64,000 nucleotides of DNA from Bolinopsis microptera (GCF_026151205.1 NC_087074.1:16999962-17063961); one strand, 5' to 3'; positions 43,001-54,802 are shown, counted from the first letter of the stretch. The notes: a model not told the origin generated them from the letters alone. Numbers and translations: made by a program.

Positions 43001-46000
43001 TCTCTCTCTCTCTGTTCTGGTCAACGGTTTCTGGCCTCTTACGATAAAGATGGAGGCCTTCTCGCCGTGCCCACAGAATGCAACTCCTGCTAGCTGCATT
43101 CCAGGACTCCCAAAGTATATACGAAATCATAAAATAATAAATATCAATGCAACAGACCTCTGGAGTCTTGAAGCTGTCACTACCTGTCTCAGAGCAAACC
43201 CACTTCGGTTGTGGTACTTCGGTGGGCAGACAAGGGACTTCCGAGCCAGGTCATCTCCTGGAATTGGTGCTATTATTAGTTTTCCTGGGAGTGGGTTATT
43301 TCCTGATGTTGTTTTCCTGAAATTGTGTTATTTCCTGGTGTTAATTCCTAGTAGTTTACCCAAAGAGATCTTCCTTGTCTAGTCTTTTTGACTGTTCCAC
43401 AAACTTTATGATGTGGTTGAGTTTACTGTTGATAATTTCCTCCATTGTGAGTAGAGGTTTACCAAATATCCTCAGTCTGATAGTCATCAGCTGTACACAT
43501 TCGCAGAGGAAATGTTGTGATGTTTCTGCTTCCCCTGGGCAGTGTTCGCAGTCTTGTGTCTCAAAGTTGACGTTGTTGGCCCTAGTCTGAAAGTAAGCTA
43601 GTGGGCTGTGCCCTGATAGTAGCCATGTTAGCCATCTGAGGTGAGTTCCTGTGATATTAATATTCCTGTATTTGTATTTGTTAAGGAATAGTCCAAGAGG
43701 GATTTTCCCTTTATCACTGAGGTCGACCTGTCGGTATGCGTTGAGGTGTAGTTTGAATAGGTACTCATCGATTGCGTTGTTGATGATTCCTTCAGGTAGT
43801 GGGAGGAATGGTTCAGGTCCTATGGGGATACTGCTGGATCCCTCTCTTGCGAGTTCGTCGGCAAGTTCGTTACCGTGTACTCCTTCGTGTCCTGGGACCC
43901 ACCTAAGTTCTACTCGGTGGGAGGTACCTAATGTATTAAGTTGGTCTACGATGTCCAGTACTATTCTGGAGCTAATGCTAGTGCTGGTAAGCGCTTTAAG
44001 CGAGGCCTGGGAATCTGAGAAAAAGTTAATGGTAGCTGGTAACCCTATGTTATCATTGATCCAGATACTTGCCATGTGGATCGCAAAGAGCTCGCATTGG
44101 TAGACTGTTGCCAGCGTGCCAAGTTGATAGCTGACTCTGTGGTACTCTTGTGCTGCTTTGATGACACAGAATCCCGCTCCTGTAATTCCACTTGCTTTCG
44201 AGCCGTCTGTAAAGATCTGCCAGATGTAGGGAGGAAGATTATCGATGTAGTTGATGGCAGCTTTCCTTTCTTGTATAATTACCTTGAAACGTCTGTCCAG
44301 CATGGTAACCTTGGGGATATTGTCCTGAAGTGTGCATCCTGTGTAAGTTATGTTAGTTATCATTTTCTCGACGTTGTAAGCGTGTGATTTACAGTGTCCT
44401 CGCTGGTTGTAATGGTACTGTTTATTCCATGTTCCTTGTAATTTAAGTCTCATTGCCGACTTAATTGCTAGAGATTTAAGTTTAAGGCTGATGGGACGGA
44501 TTCTAGCTAGGATCTCCAGGTTAGGAGTGGGAGTACTTTTCAGTCCTCTAGTGATCATGAGGCCTGCTTGGCGTTGAACTGTTTCCAGTCTGACAGAGAT
44601 GTAGTGTCTGTCTGTTGAGTGTTGCCAAACTATCGCTGCATAACCTAGTGAGGGGAGAATGACTTGGTTATAGATCCATCTCACACCCGCCGGTGAGATG
44701 CCCCAGATTTTTCCTACAGCTTGTTTACAAGCGTGAAGTTGTCCTATGGCCTTATCACATTTTTTAAGTATATGAGTACCCCAATTAAGTTTCTGGTCGA
44801 AAGTAACCCCTAGGTAGACTGTACTATTAACTGTGGGAACTGTAGTTCCGTCAACTGTTAGCGGGGAGTCTAGATTATTGTCCTGTTTGGTGGTGAATAG
44901 GATTGCTGTACTCTTGACTCCACTGAGTTTTAATCCTTTGCTCGTGCACCAGTTGCTGATGTTCTGTAGCTGTTGCTGGGCTATGTCTCTGATCGTGACT
45001 TTACAGATGCCTCGTACGAGGATTACCAAGTCGTCTGCGAATGCCTGTGTAAAGTTATTGTGGATCCCTAGGCTGCTAAGGAAGGTGTTAAGAGTTAGAT
45101 TCCATAATAGTGGTGACAATACTCCTCCTTGAGGGCTACCTTTAGTAGCTTTTTTAGTGATACTGAACTCGCAATACGTGAGAGTAATGTGCCTGTTACT
45201 TATCATGAAGTAGATCCATTCTGAAATGGTTGGAGGGATGTTGGCTTCCAGCAGAGCTCCTTTGATCGCTGTGAAGCTGACTGCGTCAAAAGCCTGTTCA
45301 ATGTCTAGGAACACTCCTAAAGCGTAGTTCCCTGTTGCCATCGCATCTTCGATCCTGCGGGTTAACAGGTGGATCGCTGATTCCGTAGATTTACCTTTCC
45401 TAAAACCGTGTTGGTTTTTAGTGAGTTTAGCTGGAATTTTAAGGTCTAACTCAAGGTGCCAGAGTATGAGCCTTTCTAATAATTTTTGGAAACTGGATGT
45501 TAGTGAGATTATCCTGAAAGCCCTAGGGTTAGTGTAGTCCGGTTTGAGGGGTTTTGGTATAATACAACCTGTGGTATGATGCCAGGATTCTGGAGTAATT
45601 CCTAGTGCCAGTGAGTTGTGAAAGATCATACGGACTGGATCTTTAATGTGGTCCCAAGCTTTGAGTATCATTTCGTTCCTTATATCATCAGGTCCTGCAG
45701 CTTTGTTGAGCTGAAGTTCGCGAACTGCCCTGTCAACTCTGTTTGGAGCTGTGATTTGGATTATGGTTTCTGGATCTCCTCCTTCGTATGGCGTCCGGTT
45801 TGTCCCTGTACCATCGCTCGGGATGAGTATGTCGCTCAAGAGTGTTAGTGTTTCCTGAGGCGTGTCAGTTAATGTTCCGTCCGGTTTCCTGAGGCTGTTA
45901 AGGTTTCCCTGAGATGGTTTGTTAAAGCTGAGGATTTTATGTACCCTAGCTAGGGTTGAAGTACCTTTAAGATTATCGCAAAATTGTTTCCAGTTTGTAC

Positions 46001-48305
46001 GTTTTGCTTTGGTTAAAAGTTTTTTGTATGTCCTGCTGGCATCCCTTGAGAGTTCCCAGTTTTGGTTATTCCTGGTCCGGTTAGCTTTACGTCTCAGGGC
46101 TCGAGCTGTCTGCTTTGCTGTAGTAAGTTCCGCTGTCCACCATGGTACTGTAGATCGAATGTTACCATGAGTAATAGGGCAGGCAGCATTGAAGCTTCTC
46201 CGCAAGATGTCAGAGATGAAAAGCTGTCGAGCATTGAGATCCGACGCTGCAGTGACTGGTGAGAACCAGTACGGATGTCTCTCCAACTCAGATGCTATCA
46301 GCTCCTTATATAGCTTCCAGTCGCACTTAGAAGATGAACGTGATGCAAAGCTAACCCGGTCCCCTAGTCCTAGAGTAAAAGTAATGGCCTCGTGATCAGA
46401 CAGGGATTTACCTTTATCCACTTTCCAATTTCTGATAAGGTTAAGGCCTAGTTGGTTACAAAGTGTGAGGTCAATAACAGAATGTCCTAATTTTCCTACA
46501 AATGTGGGTGTATTACCTGTATTGCAGATCACTAGGTTGTTGGAGCTGATAGCCTGTAGTAGTGATCTTCCCCTGGTGTTCGTACTGGTATGTCCCCATG
46601 CAGTGTGATGGGCGTTGGAGTCCACTGATGCTATCAGCGGGAGTTTCTCTCTTTCCGCATAACTGGATATCCTTGTGATTAAGTCGCTAGGGATGTCCTT
46701 TGTTATATCCATGTATATTGAAGTCAATATAATCGATAAATCCTTGTTTATGTTACTCCTTAGAGTGATACTGTCACCAGAGCTGAGTCCTGCCAGCACC
46801 ATAGTCTTTTTTCCTAAGTCCTTCGGTAGCAGGGCTGCTACTCTGGGTTTATCCTGGGTGAAGGGCACAAACTGCTTGTGACTCTTCGGCACGTTACCTA
46901 CCACTCCTTTCCTCACGACCGGTTCCTGGATCAAGCAAATTTGATTAGTTTTTAGTTCCTTGTGCAGCGTGGAAGCTGCTGTAAAACGTTTGCCTAGATT
47001 AATTTGAATCACTGATGTTGAGAGATCTAGTTTACGAGGTTTAGTGGAACTCATTGATAACAGAAAGGGAAAGAAAACCTAAAAATACCTAAGATATACC
47101 TGTACTATACCTAATCCACGTCGCTCAGACCCTCGCCCACTGAGAGTTTCCTCCTGATCTTCCCTTCCTGTGAGTCCGGCGAGCTGCTGCTGTCTCTGTC
47201 CGACCTCTTGCTACCTGCTGATAACTTGCGTAACCTGTTGGGAGTACTGGTGTTTTCTGCCTGGGTTTCAAGAAGTTCCTCTTCCATTTTGTCCGTGAGG
47301 ACTTCCTTGTATGGCTCGAGTTCCGTGTCCAGGAGAACGTCGTCCTCGTCTTTGTTATCCTGCTTCTTCTTTTCGTTACCTCCTGTTATGTGTCTGATCC
47401 TGGGGCTCTCCTTGTCCACCGGCAACTGGATGTTGTTTAGGTCCGGGATATCCTGAGGGTTAACCTGTGGGAAAGAAATTGTTTCCTGGATTGGGTTAGC
47501 CTGGGTTATTGTCTGGTCCTGTTCTTCTGTTGCTGTACTAGCTTCATCCTCCTGTCTTAATGTAGCTTTTAGAACCTTGATGTTAGCGTCCGGGGCTATA
47601 AATCCTGTGATTCCTGTTACCTTTGGGTGTCCCCACATTGGGACGTACAAACCTATTGGTGACAGCCAGTTTTTGGTCTTGAGCCACTGGACAGCCTCCT
47701 CGTCTATTTCTAGGTAGACATGCCAACTTGTCTCCTTGTCTCCTTCCATCCTCCATGCTTTCCTAGAAATACGTACCTGTTTTGTTGTTAATGACCCGAA
47801 GGTCCCTGCTACGAAATGCTCGTCAAGTTTAGACAACAGTGGTGTTGCCATTCCTGGGAGAGTGGTGTAAATCTCCGTACCTGGTGGGCGTTCTCCTGGA
47901 AGGTAAGCTTCATACCCTGCAATCCTAGTTATTGCCTCTTTGTAGAAGCTACCTGCTGCTTGTCTACAGAAAATAATCAACTCCCTGTGGTTTAACTTGG
48001 TTCCTCCGTGAGCTAAGTGCTCCCCTGTCTGACCTGATTTAGATGCCTGTACCATGTGTTCTGAGACACCGAACTGTATCTTCCATTGGTCCTCACGCGT
48101 CATAGCCGCCTTATCTGTCCTCACCACTCTGATCTCGTACTTATCCTGGTCCGCTCCTGCAATTCTGGAGTACAGTGCTTTTACCTGGTGTTTTTGTTCC
48201 TGAATGTTGTTGTTTGAGGGGTTACTCAGTTTGGAGGCTGGCTCCTTACCTTTCGGCCCCTTTCCTTGGGTTAACCTTGCTGTTTGATGATAGGGAACCC
48301 TTACC
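43001..48305 (-). mobile_element. Two-ORF LINE with RNase H, in minisatellite
   Basis: A 5.3-kb element on the minus strand with ORF1 (47111-48307) and ORF2 (43356-47054) 56 nt apart. Its 3' end finishes in a (GA)n tail. The 9 bases ATTAATATC of the host array are found on both sides (42992-43000 and 48306-48314), consistent with a target-site duplication made by insertion into an ATTAATATC variant of the 23-bp unit. With both ORFs open, this may be a competent copy. The RNase H domain and the layout fit the I/R1/jockey superfamily. Confidence 0.85.
43356..47054 (-). CDS. LINE ORF2: endonuclease, RT, RNase H
   Basis: A 1232-codon open frame from ATG. Domain order: APE endonuclease (IQINLGKRFTAA, CLIQEP, VDSNAHHTAWG, HSVIDLTL, SDHEAITF), reverse transcriptase (NKAAGPDDIRNEM, FRIISLTSSFQKLLER, NQHGFRKGKST, FLDIEQAFDAV, GSPQGGVLSPLLWN, and the intact catalytic AFADDLVIL), RNase H (IFTDGSKASGITGAGF, CELFAIHMA, FFSDSQASLKAL, VPGHEGVHGNELADELA) and a final zinc-binding block CEHCPGEAETSQHFLCEC. 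All catalytic motifs are present. It nicks target DNA, primes reverse transcription there and removes RNA with its RNase H. Confidence 0.95.
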   Translation of the reverse strand: MSSTKPRKLDLSTSVIQINLGKRFTAASTLHKELKTNQICLIQEPVVRKGVVGNVPKSHKQFVPFTQDKPRVAALLPKDLGKKTMVLAGLSSGDSITLRSNINKDLSIILTSIYMDITKDIPSDLITRISSYAEREKLPLIASVDSNAHHTAWGHTSTNTRGRSLLQAISSNNLVICNTGNTPTFVGKLGHSVIDLTLCNQLGLNLIRNWKVDKGKSLSDHEAITFTLGLGDRVSFASRSSSKCDWKLYKELIASELERHPYWFSPVTAASDLNARQLFISDILRRSFNAACPITHGNIRSTVPWWTAELTTAKQTARALRRKANRTRNNQNWELSRDASRTYKKLLTKAKRTNWKQFCDNLKGTSTLARVHKILSFNKPSQGNLNSLRKPDGTLTDTPQETLTLLSDILIPSDGTGTNRTPYEGGDPETIIQITAPNRVDRAVRELQLNKAAGPDDIRNEMILKAWDHIKDPVRMIFHNSLALGITPESWHHTTGCIIPKPLKPDYTNPRAFRIISLTSSFQKLLERLILWHLELDLKIPAKLTKNQHGFRKGKSTESAIHLLTRRIEDAMATGNYALGVFLDIEQAFDAVSFTAIKGALLEANIPPTISEWIYFMISNRHITLTYCEFSITKKATKGSPQGGVLSPLLWNLTLNTFLSSLGIHNNFTQAFADDLVILVRGICKVTIRDIAQQQLQNISNWCTSKGLKLSGVKSTAILFTTKQDNNLDSPLTVDGTTVPTVNSTVYLGVTFDQKLNWGTHILKKCDKAIGQLHACKQAVGKIWGISPAGVRWIYNQVILPSLGYAAIVWQHSTDRHYISVRLETVQRQAGLMITRGLKSTPTPNLEILARIRPISLKLKSLAIKSAMRLKLQGTWNKQYHYNQRGHCKSHAYNVEKMITNITYTGCTLQDNIPKVTMLDRRFKVIIQERKAAINYIDNLPPYIWQIFTDGSKASGITGAGFCVIKAAQEYHRVSYQLGTLATVYQCELFAIHMASIWINDNIGLPATINFFSDSQASLKALTSTSISSRIVLDIVDQLNTLGTSHRVELRWVPGHEGVHGNELADELAREGSSSIPIGPEPFLPLPEGIINNAIDEYLFKLHLNAYRQVDLSDKGKIPLGLFLNKYKYRNINITGTHLRWLTWLLSGHSPLAYFQTRANNVNFETQDCEHCPGEAETSQHFLCECVQLMTIRLRIFGKPLLTMEEIINSKLNHIIKFVEQSKRLDKEDLFG

Positions 48306-48307
48306 AT
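47111..48307 (-). CDS. LINE ORF1 protein
   Basis: About 398 codons ending in TAG, 56 nt before ORF2. The N-terminus is basic and low complexity, the middle reads like a folded domain (REDQWKIQFGVSEHMVQAS, RELIIFCRQAAGSFYKEAI, WHVYLEIDEEAVQWLK, NWLSPIGLYVPMWG), and the C-terminus is acidic and Ser-rich (SSSSPDSQEGKIRRK). ORF1 proteins of this group bind element RNA. No CCHC knuckle was seen. The first ATG lies on the insertion junction, with its A and T coming from the target duplication. This hints that the original start has been lost or that the element has no 5' UTR. Confidence 0.75.
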   Translation of the reverse strand: MVRVPYHQTARLTQGKGPKGKEPASKLSNPSNNNIQEQKHQVKALYSRIAGADQDKYEIRVVRTDKAAMTREDQWKIQFGVSEHMVQASKSGQTGEHLAHGGTKLNHRELIIFCRQAAGSFYKEAITRIAGYEAYLPGERPPGTEIYTTLPGMATPLLSKLDEHFVAGTFGSLTTKQVRISRKAWRMEGDKETSWHVYLEIDEEAVQWLKTKNWLSPIGLYVPMWGHPKVTGITGFIAPDANIKVLKATLRQEDEASTATEEQDQTITQANPIQETISFPQVNPQDIPDLNNIQLPVDKESPRIRHITGGNEKKKQDNKDEDDVLLDTELEPYKEVLTDKMEEELLETQAENTSTPNRLRKLSAGSKRSDRDSSSSPDSQEGKIRRKLSVGEGLSDVD

Positions 48308-50725
48308 TAATATCAAGGGTATACTACTATTATTATCAGGGGTATACTACTATTATTATCAGGGGTATACTACTATTATTATCAGGGGTATACTACTATT
48401 ATTATCAAGGGTATACTACTATTATTATCAGGGGTATACTACTATTATTATCAGGGGTATACTACTATTATTATCAGGGGTATACTACTACTATTATCAG
48501 GGGTATACTACTATTATTATCAGGGGTATACTACTATTATTATCAAGGGTATACTACTATTATTATCAGGGGTTTACTACTATTATTATCAGGGGTATAC
48601 TACTATTATTATCAGGGGTATACTACTATTATTATCAGGGGTGTACTACTATTATTATCAGGGGTATACTACTACTATTATCAGGGGTATACTACTATTA
48701 TTATCAGGGGTATACTACTATTATTATCAGGGGTATACTACTATTATTATCAGGGGTATACTACTATTATTATCAGGGGTATACTACTATTATTATCAGG
48801 GGTATACTACTATTATTATCAGTGGTATACTACTATTATTATCAGGGGTATACTACTATTATTATCAGGGGTATACTACTATTATTATCAGGGGTATACT
48901 ACTACTATTATCAGGGGTATACTACTATTATTATCAGGGGTATACTACTATTATTATCAGGGGTATACTACTATTATTATCAGGGGTATACTACTATTAT
49001 TATCAGGGGTATACTACTATTATTATCAGGGGTTTACTACTATTATTATCAGGGGTATACTACTATTATTATCAGGGGTATACTAATATTATTATCAGGG
49101 GTATACTACTATTATTATCAAGGGTATACTACTATTAATATCAGGGGTATACTACTATTATTATCAGGGGTATACTAATATTAATATCAAGGGTATACTA
49201 CTATTATTATCAGGGGTATACTACTATTATTATCAGGGGTATACTACTATTAATATCAGGGGTATACTACTATTATTATCAGGGGTATACTAATATTATT
49301 ATCAGGGGTATACTACTATTATTATCAGGGGTATACTACTATTATTATCTGGGGTATACTACTATTATTATCAGGGGTATACTAATATTAATATCAAGGG
49401 TATACTACTATTATTATCAGGGGTATACTACTATTATTATCAGGGGTATACTACTATTAATATCAGGGGTATACTACTATTATTATCAGGGGTATACTAA
49501 TATTATTATCAGGGGTATACTACTATTATTATCAGGGGTATACTACTATTATTATCAGGGGTATACTACTATTATTATCAAGGGTATACTACTATTATTA
49601 TCAGGGGTATACTATTATTATTATCAGGGGTATACTACTATTATTATCAGGGGTATACTACTATTAATATCAAGGGTATACTACTATTATTATCAGGGGT
49701 ATACTCCTATTATTATCAGGGGTATACTACTATTATTATCAGGGGTATACTACTATTATTATCAGGGGTATACTACTATTATTATCAGGGGTATACTAAT
49801 ATTATTATCAGGGGTATACTACTATTATTATCAAGGGTATACTACTATTAATATCAGGGGTATACTACTATTATTATCAGGGGTTTACTACTATTAATAT
49901 CAAGGGTATACTACTATTATTATCAGGGGTATACTACTATTATTATCAGGGGTATACTACTATTATTATCAGGGGTATACTACTATTATTATCAGGGGTA
50001 TACTACTATTATTATCAAGGGTATACTACTATTATTATCATGGGTATACTACTATTATTATCAAGGGTATACTACTATTATTATCAGGGGTTTACTACTA
50101 TTATTATCAGGGGTATACTACTATTATTATCAGGGGTATACTACTATTATTATCAAGGGTATACTACTATTATTATCAGGGGTATACTACTATTATTATC
50201 AGGGGTATACTACTATTATTATCAGGGGTATACTACTATTATTATCAGGGGTATACTACTATTATTATCAGGGGTATACTACTATTATTATCAGGGGTTT
50301 ACTACTATTATTATCAAGGGTATACTACTATTATTATCAGGGGTTTACTACTATTATTATCAGGGGTTTACTACTATTATTATCAGGGGTATACTACTAT
50401 TATTATCAGGGGTATACTACTATTATTATCAGGGGTATACTACTATTATTATCAGGGGTATACTCCTATTATTATCAGGGGTATACTACTATTATTATCA
50501 GGGGTATACTACTATTATTATCAGGGGTATACTACTATTATTATCAGGGGTATACTAATATTATTATCAGGGGTATACTACTATTATTATCAAGGGTATA
50601 CTACTATTAATATCAGGGGTATACTACTATTATTATCAGGGGTTTACTACTATTAATATCAAGGGTATACTACTATTATTATCAGGGGTATACTACTATT
50701 ATTATCAGGGGTATACTACTATTAT
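48306..50725 (+). repeat. 23-bp minisatellite, right part
   Basis: About 105 further units of the array seen at 41650-43000, with the same variants and some blocks repeated (for example around 49130-49900). With the left part it makes about 164 units, or 3.8 kb before the LINE arrived. Confidence 0.97.
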
Positions 50726-50986
50726 CCTCCATACACTATGAATGATGGTCAGCAAAGGAAAAACCGTAAAACTGAAACAAACTGCGAGTAGAGAAAGAGT
50801 CTATTTGAGATGAGATACTGTGGAGGAAGGTGTATTACCCAGACCAGGGGCCCAAACAATTGAATTACTCAGCCCCTGTATAGTATATATTATTAGGGAG
50901 AGGGAGAGAGAGAGAGGGAGGTATTATTACCTTGTTTACAGGTGGTCCTATCCAGCATGTAATTCTCAGCTCTTCTGTGGAATTTG
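50726..50986. other. Spacer between two minisatellites
   Basis: Short unique DNA with a GAGAGGGAGAGAGAGAG tract at about 50897-50920. No gene seen. Confidence 0.5.
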
Positions 50987-51541
50987 GGACCTGTTTGTCA
51001 TCTCACGACAAAGGAAGCTAGGTCCCAGTTCCCTGTTTGTCATCTCACGACAAAGGAAATTAGATTCCAGTTCCCTGTTTGTCATCTCACGACAAAGGAA
51101 GTTAGGTTCCAGTTCCCTGTTTGTCATCTCACGACAAAGGAAATTAGATTCCAGTTCCCTGTTTGTCATCTCACGACAAAGGAAGTTAGGTTCCAGTTCC
51201 CTGTTTGTCATCTCACGACAAAGGAAGTTAGGTTCCAGTTCCCTGTTTGTCATCTCACGACAAAGGAAGTTAGGTTCCAGTTCCCTGTTTGTCATCTCAC
51301 GACAAAGGAAGTTAGGTTCCAGTTCCCTGTTTGTCATCTCACGACAAAGGAAGTTAGGTTCCAGTTCCCTGTTTGTCATCTCACGACAAAGGAAGTTAGG
51401 TTCCAGTTCCCTGTTTGTCATCTCACGACAAAGGAAGTTAGGTTCCAGTTCCCTGTTTGTCATCTCACGACAAAGGAAGTTAGGTTCCAGTTCCCTGTTT
51501 GTCATCTCACGACAAAGGAAATTAGATTCCAGTTCCCTGTT
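50987..51541 (+). repeat. 42-bp minisatellite with hairpin, 13 copies
   Basis: Unit CTGTTTGTCATCTCACGACA plus AAGGAAGTTAGGTTCCAGTTCC. TTTGTC and GACAAA within each unit can pair around ATCTCAC. The unit is 14 codons long, so three plus-strand or minus-strand frames stay open for up to 250 codons. No start context, signal or conservation suggests that these are genes. Confidence 0.95.
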
Positions 51542-51599
51542 TGGTCGGAAACCGGCCCGATGTGCCTCACTGCCGTAAATATAGGTCTATATGAGACAA

Positions 51600-51694
51600 G
51601 AGAAACGCCATCTTAGGCGTACAAGGAGAGTTAGGACTACATCATGAAGAAACGCCATCTTAGGCGTACAAGGAGAGTTAGGACTACATCATGA
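51600..51694 (+). repeat. 47-bp perfect tandem duplication
   Basis: GAAACGCCATCTTAGGCGTA and the following 27 bases occur twice in a row, with an internal GCC...GGC mini-hairpin. Confidence 0.95.
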
Positions 51695-54457
51695 AGAAAA
51701 TTATTATTTTCTTCAATTCAATCTTGTATGTGCTGTAATAAGTTTCAACGTGCGGTTGAAAATCAGTTAAGCATGACTTTAAGTTGCGAATGAATTGACC
51801 AATAAATTGATCCAAAATGGTCTAAAGATTTAAAATCTTCCAGGTGACCATATTATTTTATGACCATATAAGTGGCAACAAGTGGTTAAGTTGAAGTGAA
51901 AACCACTAAGTGGTAAAGAGATCATTATATTCTGGTTGCGCAATTTAGATTTCGAATAATAATGAATTACACTATAACGCGAATTAAATACCTATAAATA
52001 TTCACGAGTCCTTTAGTTGTAATCAAATTCGTTGATTCTTGTTATCCGTATCAAGTAAACTTTTGATGCTGCATCAATCTGGGGCCTAACACGTGATCAG
52101 TTTGAGTGAACCACACAGCATGACAACTAATTTATCGTTCTCTCAATTGTAAAGTTTCATTTATTTTGTCATTTACTAACGGGACTATATGAACATCTGT
52201 ATATATATTCCAGCTCCTGTTTCTCTTGACTCTTCCATAACATTACTCAACAGTTTTAGTGTGCACCTCTCGGGCTACCTTTTATCATTATCGGCCATGA
52301 TAATTCAGCTAAATGATCCTCTTAAAGGGAAATCACCAAATCTCCTGCGTTCTTACTCATGACATTAATGCTGCTCTGATGGAGTCCAAGGTTGGTACTA
52401 GTCTAGTAAACATGGAAACTAGGACATATCGCTTTGAAAGTATTTGAAGGTTAGGTCGTTGTTCCAGCTCGCCCCGGTAAACGTTAAGAAGTAGGGATTA
52501 CAACACATAGAACAGATAGAGGAGCAGATTATATAAGAGACAGAAGTTTCTTTTCTCCTCGACTCTGTTTTTTTTTGCGCAGTTATGCTGTATACTGTAG
52601 AGCTTTTTTAGTTTACAATATTACACAATTATAAAGAAGTGCTAGTTGGTGCAACAGTGGAACTGGAAGTTATTTTACTGAAGAATTATTTTACAGATAC
52701 ATTCTATTTAAAATTATTGACTGATAATAAACATAGAAAGATATTATACACTTCTAGTTCTGTAGTATTACTTCATCACAGCAAGCTCAGCGCTAAATTG
52801 TTGTATTTTGAAGAATCCAGCTCACTATCCTGCAGACCAGCAATAAGTTAGGAGTCTGTACACATCCTGAAGAATGACCAGGTCTATAAAACCAAGGCGT
52901 GAACTTGAACCTTTCATCACAGCACGTGCAAAGAACCAACAACATACTCAAAACAGCACGTGTTACGTTATGCCTTCCCTCGACATCTGTCTGTCTTGAG
53001 TCCCGGAGGATGGTAGCAGCCTGATGTGAACTGACAAAGTTGGTGGAGAAGTGAAGTTATTAGTTGAACTAGATGTCATGAGGGGTAACGACTAGGGGGT
53101 AATGGGGATAATGTGGGGTTATGACTAACAAGCCTTGAGAGGTCTCATTCTAGTAAAACTACCTTGTTACTAGTGACATGGCTCCTTGTTAACAGTTAAC
53201 TCTCCTAATATCCGACAACAGATCGCTAGATAGTAAAAAATATCTCTTCCAGAGTATAAAGCAAAGCACGTAGAAGCTTGGTTGTTATTTTAAATACTTC
53301 AGACACTTCTATCAGGGGGAGGGGTACAGTACACTTCTACGTAGAGGAGGCTTTACCTGTTGATTGGTGTTTGAAATTTAATTATTAAGTTGCCGTTTAT
53401 TGTTTTAACTGTTAGCTAATAACTTAATCTTTACCAGTTTCAAACAGTTATCAGTTATACTTATGCTCTGCTGACTTTATTTGTTTGTTTTTATTTATAA
53501 TTTGAACACAACGGGGTTATTTATTCCTGGTTAGCTCTCTGACATTAATAAACATTTAGAACAAATATGCGTATGAAATATCGTCACTGAAAATGGTTTT
53601 GAAGGTATCGTCATAGCGAGTATCAAGTTTTTCAGTTTGCATACAGATCAAAGAGGGTGTACAGACAGACTCTATAACTTTAAGGTTTTAAAACAAAATC
53701 CACCTCTAGCAGTTATCAATATTAGCTTAATGGATCAATTAACTTAGAACCTCATGAAAACTACATATATTCACATCTCGTGAAATTCTAAGCTGTTCTA
53801 ATCTCTTCTAGGAATAGATATAGGATTAATGTCAATAAAAGCACGGGACAATAAGTGTCCTGTACGTTTGTGGTATAACTTTAAACAATAAAAGGGCGAA
53901 GGGTTCATTATCGATTAAATGAACTGGAGCTGCATAGTTATAGTAAATCATACCAGTAATTTATCTTTTTTATTTACCTAATTCGCTTATCAAAATTATT
54001 AATGTTGGGAGATAATAACGACATTATGATTATAATAACTTAATGAATTCTTTTGTCTTACCTAAATTAATTGGTTAACAGCCAAATTTAACAAAGGAGA
54101 AACCTTTTAAAAAACTTCTTTATAATATGAAAATTTACAATTAGACCGACTGAATTGTGACGTAAATAGTTAAACTTTATAGATGACATATTAGTGGGAG
54201 CGTGTTTAAATAAATAGCTAACTGATCAACACTTCTTGTGTCGAAACTGCACTTTCCCGCACGCCTCCTCTTCTCTTCTCTCCTTACTCGTGTTTGCAGT
54301 TTTCAATAACAACTTACTGCCCCCTCAGTGAGAAGTAGTTCAAACCAATCACAACAATTGCTAAATAATCTAGTCCCTCATTTCAGTTTCATCAATACCA
54401 GGTAGAAAATAAGAAAATGCCTCCCCGTAGAACCCTCTACCTCACCCATCTCCCTCT
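51695..54457. other. Gene-poor AT-rich interval
   Basis: No gene, element or large repeat could be supported. The 70-codon frame at 52639-52851 has no recognisable feature. Confidence 0.4.
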
Positions 54458-54802
54458 TCAACCCTCAGCTGCCAGGGTGATATTCTGATTATTGTCTGAG
54501 AGACAGGTACTCTCCATTGCCTCGGAGACGCCCCTCTCTGCTGCTTTCTGTCTCTCGTTTTCCTCAACCACGTACAAGTAAAAGGGGAGTGTTATCCCGA
54601 AGAAGTCTGATAACCACTCTCCCATAGTATCCACTACATCCAACACTGCACGCCCGCTCATCACTGTGTAGTACAGTGCTAGTTTGGGAACTGACTTCCT
54701 TCTGGAAACCACTTTGTTTTGTTTTCTAGGTTCCTCATTCTCCGGCAGAAGGGGCTGGTTGGTAGTGCTCCCGTACGACACTTTCTGTATCTTCTTCAGC
54801 AT
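54458..54802 (-). CDS. FAM177-like small protein
   Basis: An ORF of 114 codons, MLKKIQKVSYGSTTNQPLLP onward. Its centre, AVLDVVDTMGEWLSDFFGIT followed by LPFYLYVVEENERQKAAERG, matches the FAM177 pattern of a helical LGxxLxxFFGIT segment followed by xPKYQYxxDExxR. FAM177 proteins are about 150-210 residues and their function is poorly known. This one is shorter and lacks the usual N-terminal RRxIHFxxG motif, so an upstream exon may be missing or the family is diverged. The ATG at 54802 has a fair context (ATCATGC). Confidence 0.65.
   Translation of the reverse strand: MLKKIQKVSYGSTTNQPLLPENEEPRKQNKVVSRRKSVPKLALYYTVMSGRAVLDVVDTMGEWLSDFFGITLPFYLYVVEENERQKAAERGVSEAMESTCLSDNNQNITLAAEG

Noticed and set aside
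50820-51616. Overlapping 179-252-codon ORFs
   Set aside because: They are products of the 42-bp repeat, open on both strands.
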